A stretch of 64,000 bases of DNA from the NCBI RefSeq assembly GCF_000002985.6, contig NC_003281.10, positions 9,114,001-9,178,000 of the forward strand, in the 5' to 3' direction. Made by a program: the position numbers and the translations under genes. Under the pieces are notes generated by a model. It did no database searches, was not told where the DNA came from, and saw nothing but the letters and a program-made list of their open reading frames with translations. Below are positions 12,236-22,915 of this stretch, piece after piece. Origin of the DNA: Caenorhabditis elegans (taxonomy: Eukaryota > Nematoda > Chromadorea > Rhabditida > Rhabditidae). How positions within the stretch are numbered: position 1 is the first letter of the stretch; every line of letters starts with the position of its first letter.

Positions 12236-15200
12236 ATGAAGTATGAACAACGAATGAATGCCGGAGGTATGATAAAATTCGATTTATCAACAATTTTTAT
12301 CAATCACTATTCATTTTCAGCTTCTGGTTTCGATATGAGTGACTGGAATAATCCTTACAATGCTTCACCTCCGTCTTCTAGAGGAGGCGATGATGACGCT
12401 TCATCCGTTAACCATTCAAGGTCAGTGAATACAAGAATTTCACACGCCGATCGATATCTTTTCATCGCTTTTTTTTCAGGCCTCGACGCAGTCGGCTGGA
12501 CAACGATATTCCACAACCAAGAAGACCCATTCTTATTCAACCAGCTCGCCCAGTATCTCAAAAGAGTAACCGGCAGGGTACTGGAATGAGTAATGGTTCA
12601 AGAGGCCTCAACTCAACTTTCAATGGATATGACCGTACTTATTCAAGGTTTAAAACAAGGGAGTTTCTTCTTCTAATTATGGAAATTTGCAGATATCACC
12701 AAAACTCTTCACGTGGCCCAAGCGAAGGTTTCTCTGGTGCTCCTTCAGCTCGAAATGCATCTGGATATGCGAGTGATTACGCGAATAGTCGTGCTGGTGT
12801 GGGATTGCTGCCGAACAACCACCGTGAGCCTGTGAGACCACGATCAACTGCTGCTGAAAGATATGCGAACGCATCTTCAATGAGAAATGGTTTTGTATAT
12901 GATAGTGGAGAGTCTGATAAGACTTCAGAAGAGCTGGAAGAAGACGAAGAAGAGGAAGAAGTACGAAATTTTTATATGGAAGGACGAGCACAAGGCTCCA
13001 GGAGTGTAACAAATACCCTTGCCTCTGAAGTTTATAATAGCGAAAGTGAAAGCTATTACTACGGAGTTGTGAAACTTGGCTCTGCTATTGTTGATCATGT
13101 GTTCCGAACGATGCCTCCTCCGGAAAAATACTATAAGATGCCGCCAATCGACCGTGTCGCTTATGTATTCTACTGTGCCGTTAATAACAAACCTTACAAC
13201 AATATTGATGAGTTTCACGTAATTTTTAATCGTGAATTCTACTCCTACCGCGGGTATGGTGATTCTAAAGATCTGGCACTTTTTAAGGTAAGATTACTGA
13301 CAAAATTGAATTGCTTCATATTTTAAATTACAGGTTTGCAAGCGGATGCAAGAAGAATTCTCCCTGAAGCAACTGGAAGCCGACAGATTGGCGTACGAAA
13401 AAGCACGACAAGAAGCTGCAGAGAGCGAGAAACTGGATTTCAATCAGTGAGTATGGAACCAACGGTACAATGAGCAAAAATATTATTATAGGCATAAAAT
13501 CGAGGAACGCGAAGAGCCAAAACTTAACATCTCGCAACCCGAAGAAGTGTTGAGCAACGGACCACTTCATTATCACTCCTGCCTTCAGTTTGCTACCATT
13601 GGTGTTGGAGGAAAATTGGTGATCATTAAACCAGCGGGAACCATCGATAGTATCACTGGACATGTTCTAAGTACATCCAGCGTTCATGTGGATGATCTGA
13701 AAACATTTCTTCATTTCGATGAACAATCTGGAAAAGTGATCGAATCAGTTCAGAACTTTAAAGGACCACTGATTGCTGGACAAACTCCAACTCATTCCGT
13801 TCGTCTCTACATCCAACGACAAATCGACGCTCTTCGCCAGATCAGAAATGCTGGTGACGTAAAGAAAAGTGAGGTGGTGGATGCTCTTCTCGTCTGGCAA
13901 TTGCTCGAAATCATGGTTCAGCAACATGGAGTAAGAATTGTTTTAATTTGAGAACTTAGTAGGAATTTAACATTTTAAGAGAGTCACCGGACCCGATGTA
14001 GCAACACTGCTGACAAATGCCTCGGAAGAACTTGGTGAAAAAACTGGAATTTCAAGCAATGGGACATCCGAGTCTGGTTCGAAGTTCGAAGCAAAGGAGC
14101 GGTTCAATAAGTATCTTCTTGGTGGTCACATTAATGTAATTTTGTCTAATCTTGTTAATTAAATAATTATAATTTTTCAGGAAGCTGTTGAAAGTGCTAT
14201 AACCGATGGACTCTATGCCGACGCAATGACATTGATCCGTAGACTGCATCCAAATGACGCTAAGAAAATTGAGGAAATCGAGGCACGATTTATGAATCTT
14301 CGTTCCATTGACGATCCATTCGCAACACTGGTTGCAGTTTCAAGTGATCAACCACCTCCGATTCTGACGAATTCGGCGTTCGATGATGACAACAATTGGA
14401 AACGACATGCGGCCATTGTTCTTGCGAATCTAAACTCGCAGACCGCTATGCAAACGGTACGGCAGGAGAAAAGCAAAACTAAAACTGTAAAATTTTTTTC
14501 AGATCTATCATCTCGGCTTGCTCCTAGCAAAAAGAGAACGAAACTGTGCTGCTGATTTCTGTCTCCTTGTTGTATGCATTCTGGCTGGTTATGATCCATT
14601 TATTCCAGTGGCTCACGACGGAGATGAAACTTCGAGAAAGCACATCGGCCTTGTGCATAGTGGATCTAACTTGTTGAATCGAGTTGATGGACTATCAGGA
14701 ACCGCTGGGTAAGATTACTTAACACAATATGCATAACATAAAACATGCTTTTCAGATTCTCATTCACTGATCTTCATGCTACTGATATTTTTGATTATGC
14801 TCTCCGACTGGGAAATAACAATGTCGATTCACCACTAGCAAAATCGATTGATTATCAGTTAGCTCGTATTGAATACGCAAAGAAGCTGTCGTCTTTTGGT
14901 GGATTTGCTACGGATGCGTTCAGATATTGTACAGAAGTAGCAAGATCGTTGTGGATGTATGTCGCAGCTTTCGATAAAAATGCAATGTTTGATCTTTGCG
15001 ATCTGGCTGAGAGTCTTCAATACATGGCTGCCGCAACTCCTGATGAAAGTGGTTGGATTACAACTATGAGAGGAATGCTAGGTGCAGCTCCAGTTCAAGA
15101 ATCTCAACAACATGTTCCACAGCCACAACCAGTGGAAAACAAATCTATTTCGTCTGAAGCTAAAAAATGGCATGATGAGCATCAAGCGCCGCTGGAGATT

Positions 15201-16502
15201 GGATCACGTAACGATCAACAACATAACGATAAAACTGTCGAGAAACCAATTGCACCCGGACGTGCTTCTTTGCCTCCACCTACCCTGGTTACTGAATCGT
15301 CATCTGAATCGACATTTACAGATAAATCCGATTCTTCGGTTACTGTCGCTGCGTCAGCATCAAGAACTTCAACGTTGACCTCATCCACTTTACCACCACC
15401 ACCATCCCTTCCAAAAACTATCGAAAAACCAATCTCAACACCACCACCAATTTCTAAAAATGTTGTTCCTGAGATGACGCCTCCAGCGATTGTGAAGCCA
15501 CCGATGCCAACGTTATCGATGCCTATTCCACCTGTCAGTACTCCAATCATGGTATCACCTCAACCTATTCCTATTCCGAAACCTGTTGACGCCAGCATTG
15601 CAAAAAGTCCTCGTTCGGAACTGGATGATTTATGGGACACTTCACCGCCAAGCAATCAAACTTCATATCCACCTGCACCGCGAAATATTCAACCATCTTA
15701 TTCGCCTGCACCTAACTTTGCAAACCCAACAGCTCCAAGTGTACCAACACCACCACCAGCCGTTTCTTCTGCTCCGGTTCTTCAACAAGCAACACTAGGA
15801 CAAGCATCTATTCCAAATGCTAAAACTGTGAGTTTTCTGTGAAACCTTCAGAATGACAAGTAATTATTTTTAATTATTAAAGACTGCGCCGCCTGTCCCA
15901 CAGAAACAACCTGAACTTGCATTGAATGAACGAAAAGCATCTAAAGGATGGTTCGGATCGATTAAGGAAAAAGTCATCAAATCGATTCCATCAGCAAACC
16001 AAATGATCCTGCCTGACGATTCAAAGCCAAGTGTATGTTAATTTGAAAGCCGATTTTTTGAATATCAAATATTCATTTGTTCAGATCGTTTGGGATCCTG
16101 TTCAGAAAAGATATGTTGGTGCTGGAGTAGAAGAAGAGGTCGTAGCTGCTCCACCGCCAGTCATGTCAGCTCCTCATTTGATGGGTGGAGGTCCTGATTC
16201 TAACAAATCGAGCACGAATAGTCTGCGAAGTGCTAGAAGTGGAGTTGGATCACGATATCTTCAATCGGGAATGGCCACTAGCCAAGCACCAGCTATGGAC
16301 ACTGGAATGCCACCGATGATGCCTCCAACCATGCCAATGTCATTCAGCTTTATGCCTGCACCCACTGAAGGTATAATTAATTGAGAATTAGTTTTTTCTT
16401 CAATTAATTTCATTTTCAGATGATTCCTCCGAATATGTTGATCCATTCAGCGGTGAACCAACGGCTCCTTCCGAATCATTATCCAAACAGAATAACGATT
16501 AA
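12236..16502 (+). CDS. sec-16A.1: Sec16, COPII/ER exit site scaffold
   Basis: Thirteen exons (12236-12266, 12321-12420, 12480-12647, 12693-13287, 13334-13446, 13492-13930, 13980-14135, 14181-14456, 14503-14708, 14756-15827, 15883-16032, 16085-16370, 16420-16502) join in frame to 1224 residues. The N-terminal third is Ser/Arg/Asn-rich and disordered with an acidic patch (SEELEEDEEEEEV). From about residue 336 the Sec16 central conserved domain appears (LQFATIGVGGKLVIIKPAG), followed by the alpha-helical ACE1 part that binds Sec13 (DAMTLIRRLHP). A Pro-rich linker precedes the conserved C-terminal motif (KGWFGSIKEKV, MILPDDSKPSIVWDPVQKRY). Sec16 organises ER exit sites and COPII coat assembly. 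The acceptor ending at 12226 fits trans-splicing at this start; an alternative upstream coding exon at 11821-11853 is possible. A polyadenylation signal lies near 16768. Confidence 0.9.
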
Positions 16503-16893
16503 TATGCTTCAATTCTTCCAAATTATATGTGTTGTCGTCCCCATCGCCTTTTGTATCCCCCTCCCACCCACTATCATTCTTTCAAATAACCATTTCCTGT
16601 TATCTGGTCAGGCCCGTTTCCTCTAAAAACTTCTGTGATTATTCCATAGTATCTTCCTTCTTTTTTGTTGTGCAACTATATATGTTACGGTTTTATCTGA
16701 AAAATAAGTAGGCTAGTTTTTCTTTGTTCTGACGAGAAAATATGTGCTCTGAATTGATTCTCTGGTAAATAAATATATACTGAAATGAATAAATATAATG
16801 TACCGTGAAATCACTATTTGAATTTTACATTTGAAATCGAATTAAAAACAAAACAAAAAACTAATCGAATACCATTATTTCGCAAATTCGAAA

Positions 16894-17308
16894 ATGTATC
16901 AACTGGACGTGAGTTTTCTCTTAATATTTCTGATTGATGTTCGAATATTTAAAGTCTTGGTACTCAGTGCTCTTCGAGCTTCTTCTCGTCGGTTTTTCTC
17001 TCTACAACTCGCTCAGAATGACTACTTGGTGGGATACCGTAGCCAGTAGGTCACAATTATTTTCAGGCAGTTTCCAGAAAAAAGATTTTCAGAAGGAGCA
17101 TCTATCGCAGTGAATGGAGCAGCGAAACATTCACCTTCGGTCGCTGATCACTACGGTATTCGTACTGATAAAAATAGTGTTAGAAGCTATAGAAAGAGTA
17201 GCGTCGTGAGTTTTATTGAGACTAATTGAATAAATGTGTATATTTCCAAAATTTCAGAGATCACCAATTACGTTCGAAATGGGAGATGGGATTGAAGTAG
17301 CTCACTGA
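16894..17308 (+). CDS. Small single-pass membrane protein, function unknown
   Basis: Four small exons (16894-16908, 16955-17045, 17093-17205, 17258-17308) join in frame to 89 residues. Residues about 6-27 form one hydrophobic segment (WYSVLFELLLVGFSLYNSL), followed by TWWDTV. The remainder is polar and basic (SVRSYRKSSVRSPITFEMG). I recognise no family. The start lies about 120 bp after the sec-16 polyadenylation signals, a spacing typical of worm operons. However, there is no AG dinucleotide between about 16745 and 16894, so no trans-splice acceptor is available directly upstream; a separate promoter or an untranspliced mRNA is more likely. Support rests on consistent splice sites and frame through four exons, not on homology. 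Confidence 0.6.
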
Positions 17309-17377
17309 TGGATCGTAATTTATTGGAAAAATGACGTTCAGAATAAATTTGATATTGATTAATTTTTGTCCACATTC

Positions 17378-17490
17378 TAGTAGGCCAGGCAGGCGAGGCG
17401 TGCGAGGACGCCTCAGGCAAGCACAAAGAAGAAGAATAAACAGGCATGTAAACAGTAGGCATGCAGAAGGCGTGTAGGCATGAACATAGG
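17378..17490. repeat. AGGC/TAGGC-rich degenerate repeat
   Basis: The block contains repeated AGGC, TAGGC and AGGCATG words with many variants (AGGCAGGC, AGGCGTG, TAGGCATG). Similar blocks occur at 33097-33190 and around 51564-51680, so this is an interspersed family in the worm genome rather than a local duplication. No coding capacity. Confidence 0.6.
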
Positions 17491-17980
17491 TGTGAAACTT
17501 TCCTTTAACATATTGTTGTGTTCAAAACTTTGTATCGCTTATCAATTTTTACAAAGGATTCTGTGATGTTAATGTGAAATGATAAATTTAACAATCAAAT
17601 TGTTTTTCTCCTGAACCCCCTGGAATGCCTATAACCAAGTAAACTAAAAGGTGTTTTAGCCCCCTTCACTTCTCTTTCCCTTCCATTACCTCTTGTTTCT
17701 GCCTTTTAATCCAACTTTCCACAAGTTGCTCCCCTTTTTTCCTTTTTTTCCATAGCCACTTTGCTGTCATTGAAGGCACCTTTTTTGTGTCACACTCCGC
17801 CCATTTAGGGTGAAAAGTTCGGAGAGTGTTTTCCTTTTTTTAGTTTTCAGCATTGTAGGTTTCATTTAATCTTTGATATCATCAGAGCGTCTAGTTGTTA
17901 TCCTTATAAACTTTATGAATTGTTTTGTCTTATTCATAATCCGTCTGAATTTTTGTTGATTTAGATTTTGCTCCGATGCG

Positions 17981-18063
17981 AATACTGTACGGTATCCGGT
18001 TTCGACACATCAAATTTTTATTAAATGCAAACGGTGTGCACCTTTGAAGTGTACTGTAATTTT
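17981..18063. repeat. Solo arm of a dispersed palindromic repeat
   Basis: The sequence 'ttaaatgcaaacggtgtgca' followed by 'cctttgaagtgtactgtaat' parallels the left arm of the inverted repeat at 32234-32303. No matching right arm is seen nearby, so this looks like a half element or decayed copy. Confidence 0.55.
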
Positions 18064-19763
18064 CAATCAACCATGTCTGTGGAATTTTCTATGATTTTTC
18101 ACTACTTGGAAAGTGAGATATAATTTTTCTCGAAAAAAGACTTCCAGCTTGAGAAACTCAAATTTGTTTCAGATTGTAAATCTCCAAAAATTGAAGAAAT
18201 TTCTGAAAAAATGCAGTCAAACCTTTGCAAAAACAATTTCCTATTGTCATTTTCCCGATCATATTTCCTTGTTCATCAATTTCACTCTTTGCTTCTTCCG
18301 TTTCGACTTGAATTTCCTTCAATGTCATTGGATCTTCTCCACGAAGAAATCAAAACCATAGTTTTTATTCCCTTTTTCATTTATTTTCTCTAAAAACTAA
18401 AATCATAAAAACAGCAAATGAAAAAAGGAAAACACTGGTTGATGATGATGATGATATGAGGGATATCTAGTAAAAGAGGATGCGCTAATCCGATCGTTGT
18501 GCTTAAATCTGAGCAAAGTGGAGGAAAGAAGAGAGATAGAAAAAGAGCCATCAACACTCATTTTCACTTTTTTTGACATTCATCATAATCCCTGATACTG
18601 GTGGACTTCTTTCGGATATTGTTTTTTACATTTATTTCGAATTTGTCATTTTTTATAAGCCCAGGTTTGCATTTTTTTTTAAAGTTATTACAGCTGGAAT
18701 TTTGGGATTTTCCTGTTTTCAACTGAAGTAATGTACTGAAAATAGCAAAATTATTTCTTCAACTAACTGTAACTTTTTGAAACTCTGCATAAAAACAGTA
18801 GCTTTTGAAATATAGACTTTAAAACTTTCGAATAAATTTTTCTAATTTTCCACTCACAATACTCAAACTATAATACTCAAACTTATAATACTCAAACTAA
18901 CAAACCTCAAAAAATTAATGAAGTACTTAAACGAAACCTGTAACTTTAAGAAGTTCATGCAACTGGCTTTCTGAGATCACAGAAATTCTGCCAATTTGGA
19001 TTCTAAATCTGAAAATTTTGCATCTGAAAACTTGGCACCAATCATTTACGATTCCATATCTCCCTTGAAAAAGCTATATGAAAACTTGATCTGGGTTCAG
19101 TACACAATCTTCAGACTCTTCAGTCCAGGCCTAAAGACCAAACGGGCAAATTTTTTGGTTTTGAGAAGCTGAAGCGCTGAAGAAAGTGTACTATTTTCGT
19201 CAAGGCTACAATCCGTCTAGTGGTTCATTGCCAAACAAAGTTTTAAAAATCTAAAAACTATCAATCCTAATGTTCTTTTTCTAACATTCAGCCAGAGAAA
19301 CGCTTCACACTCTGTATTTTCCAAAATTTATTGCAGAATTGAATGTTTATTACATGTTTAGTTGATATCACTTGTCTAGGAGAATATATTCTAGCTATTC
19401 AATTAGTTTGGATATATTATGACTGAAAACTCGGGCCAAGTTTTACAAACTCATAGATCAATATAAAATATCCGGATGCAACCTGACCATTAATAGAAAA
19501 CAATATTAGAGATAACTGTGTGGTGTTCATTTGTTGATATGCTTTTCGTACATATGTACTTTTCATATACCTCTTGCAAATTGTTATGCATCTAATCACC
19601 TTTATCCATGAAGAAAGCGATATTCTTGGCAAGAAAAGTTTTGTGCTTCCTCCCGACTGCGTGCTAAAAGCCAAATAAATTATCGCGCCGAGGACTCGAG
19701 ACTGACTGAATAATTTTATTTATGTGTTTCCCTTCTCCTGACGTGTCGCAATTACTTTTTCCC

Positions 19764-19820
19764 TGTGTGTGTGTGTGTGTGAGGTGAAAGGCGTCGCCGT
19801 CGAGTGTGTGTGTGTGTGTG
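19764..19820. repeat. Two (TG)n microsatellites
   Basis: An uninterrupted TG tract at 19764-19781 is followed about 20 bp later by a second at 19804-19820, separated by a GC-rich spacer. They sit in the region upstream of eat-4. Confidence 0.85.
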
Positions 19821-22800
19821 CTCGGAGAGCCGTAATTCAAAACTTGTTGAAAAAGCTGTGTGTGGGGGCACAAGTCACTAGAAAAATTGAGAGGTTGAAA
19901 GGTTTTTGAGAGAACAACCGAAAAAGGTGACGATTTATGAGTTGGAAAGGTCTGGGGTGCCATCCGTCTATTTCCAGAATGAAGTAGATCTGACAAAGGG
20001 ATAAACTTGAAGTTTGTCATTTTGACAAAATATCAACCATATTTGATAAATTAGAATTCAAGGTTTTGAAAATTTGGTTAAAGCGTTCGATTCTAAACCA
20101 AAGGTCATCAGTAAAAATTATTTTTTATCCAATCTATATTCTATGGTTGAGGTGAAAAGTTCGTCAGTAGGAATCTTGTATAAAACCGCTCCTATATAGT
20201 GCTAAAATACCCAATCAAAGAAACACTTTTTGGAAACGTTTTTTTGAAAGTTTTTTTTAAGTGAAAGTCGACCAAAAATTTTTTTCATGATCTCTTTTTT
20301 CTATTTAACCTAGGAGTTCCTAGGAGTTCGAAACTGCAGCAATGATCGAACTTTCTCAAAATTCCAGATTTTTGAAAAACTTGCCAGTTTACCAAATCGT
20401 TGACTGGAAGTTTTGAGAAATCCAAAATTTTGAGCTGTTTTTTTTAGTGATATTTAGTGATGACCGTATTTAAAAACTGAAACTTTAAAAAAACATCAAT
20501 TTTCTAAGTTCATCCCTCACTAAAGAGACGCAGATATGGTGATTCGAAGAGCCTACAAAACTACTACCAACAACACATATTTCCCGTTTAATCAACTAAT
20601 GAGATTTTCATGTTCTTTTCATTGTCGCGCATTGACTGCTTACACCTTTTTCTTATGTTTGTTTATGTTCATGTAAGCAAAAAGAATGAACAAGTCGGTG
20701 ACTTCAGATGACTACGTTCTTCCGAATCCTCGGAGCTCAGTTTGAAATTGCTGCTCTATGCTTACAACCTTGCTACATATATTACAGAATTTTAGATTCA
20801 AAACTTAAATCTTAAAAGTTGAATAGTTAATTGAGCAATATATTTTTTTTGGAATTTTGAGAACACTTAAAACTAGAACCCAAAATTTCTCAACAATTTT
20901 TTATGGCGATTCAAAATTTCTAATAAAACGGTCTACCATTTTGAGTCTATTATAGCCGAAAATCTCCAATGTGACTGTGACTTCTTAAAACTACTAAAAC
21001 ATTATTTGTCCATTTACATCTTCCTAAAACCGTATATCATCAAAAACATTCACAAAATCCGAAAAATGAGACAAAAATTTTTTTTTGATTGTTATTGCAA
21101 TAAATCTAATAAAAATATTCATATATTGCCTGGCGCCCCCCATATCTCCATTTCCGGTCCCATCACCCCCACACCTCCAAGATTGATAGGTGGCTATAAG
21201 CATTTTTTGCATTTGAATGTGTTGCACCAGTAGTCATCATCATCATTATCTAAACTGACGTGATAGTAGGGGGCTTTCTAGAAGTCGATTTTCTATTAAT
21301 GTCAACTTCATTCGTTGTCCCTTCCTTTCCCCGTCTTCCCTCACTTCCTTTTTTCTATTTTTTCCAGTGGTCCGTAGTGGGCGGCACCCGATTTTGACTT
21401 GAAATCAGACCCGTTTCCGGTTCTTTTGGTAGTTGTTAAGTTCTGATTCTATGACGTGGAGTGAAACAAAGAACGACCATATTTCATGTGTTGTGTTTTC
21501 TAGGCAGTCTAGGCAGGCAGTAGGCAGATACTGTCAAAATTGGAATATTTCCATCTTCTAAATACCCTCAACTATTTGTTAGCGCGTTTGAAACAATAAT
21601 TGCAAAACATTTTTTTCGCATTGATTGGGGCATTTTGAAATTTAGAGTAAAATCGACTATCAACTGTCATTCCATAATAATTGGCAGAATTATTTTGGTT
21701 ATGCCACCAAATAATCAATAAAGAAAGATTTCTGTCCTTATTAAACTAAAAATTGAAGCAACGGTAGAGTTGCTGAACACAGTCGCCGGCAAAATTTTTT
21801 AATTTTCTGCAAATTTGAAATTCTTTTGCGGGTTTTTAGTTATGGTTCTAATAGTGGTTAAAAGTCATTATAAAACACTTCAATTTTTTGTAATGCTTTC
21901 ATTCGCAGTCGTGAAGTCGTGAAAACTCAGTTTTCACCTATCCTAACTTTGGAAGTCGTCCAAAAAATTATTTTAATTCTACAATTTTATATTTCTTTTT
22001 AAACATACGATGTGATCAATCCTACATCAATTCTGCAAATTTCTCACATTCTTGGAAGCTTGGTAATTTATCAGACTTTGACTGAAAATTTGAAAAAAAA
22101 TTCAGTAATTTTTGGAGATCCCTTTAAATATTATTCTAGCATTGCCATATAGAATAATTGCAAAATTCAATTGGTTTCCTAGAAAGAAAATTAGATAATC
22201 TTATGAAAGAGAACCTAACCACAACAGGTGTTAAATATTGATTTAAACACTAAAAAAAGTCTCTCCTTCTACCTCTCTTCTCATAGCTTTCATGTCTTGA
22301 AGCTTTTCGGTTAATTCGAGCGGAAGACTTATCAAGGTACGTCATTTTCAATTACTTGTATACATCTCTCAGCTTCTTCTAATTTTCCATGTACATCTTA
22401 GATATTCTTTTTTCAGCGACTTGATATTAGGAAGTTTTGTGTTTTCAATTTTAAAGTTGGATTAATATAGAATACCAGTCTTTAAACACAAACCAACAAG
22501 GGTTCAATATCAAAATAGAAACCGAAAAAAAATATCGAAAACTGAAAAAATCAAATACATATCTAAAGCAAGCTATTCGAGAAATATTTATGCATTATAA
22601 CAACTATGCAGCGCTTATATCTTTATTTTTCAACAAGTGTTCCAGCAACGAGAGTCTCTTCACCAAAAAGCCATCTATCAAAAACCAGGCAGTGAGTCCT
22701 AGAACCAAGCTTGTCAGAAGACAAGTGCATGTATAAATAAGTAGTAAAAGACGGGTGGGACCCAGCGCGGTGAGTAGTAGATCATAAAAAAGTGACTGAA

Positions 22801-22915
22801 AAGAAGGGGCGTTTCCTTTTCTTTATTACCTCTTCCTCTACTTCTTCTCATCTCAACTTGCTTTTTCCTTCCTCTTACAACAACTCCATCATCATCATCA
22901 TCATTTTCAGAAACC

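Larger units (their letters stand above)
17309..22915. promoter_or_regulatory. 5.6-kb gene-free region upstream of eat-4
   Basis: No convincing exon is seen on either strand. The stretch contains an AGGC-rich repeat (17378-17490), a remnant of a palindromic repeat (17981-18063), two (TG)n tracts (19764-19820) and scattered ATC/GAT triplet runs. The known biology of eat-4 is that a long, modular 5' region drives expression in separate glutamatergic neuron classes. This large empty stretch is therefore best read as cis-regulatory DNA, although individual sites cannot be assigned from the sequence alone. Confidence 0.55.

Noticed and set aside
15082-15798. Alternative frames within the sec-16 Pro-rich exon
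   Set aside because: These are shadows of the coding frame, which is continuous through the exon and both flanking junctions.
19417-20020. Two minus-strand frames of 85 and 118 codons
   Set aside because: One is largely a translation of the (TG)n tracts and both lack any family features; they sit in the eat-4 upstream region.
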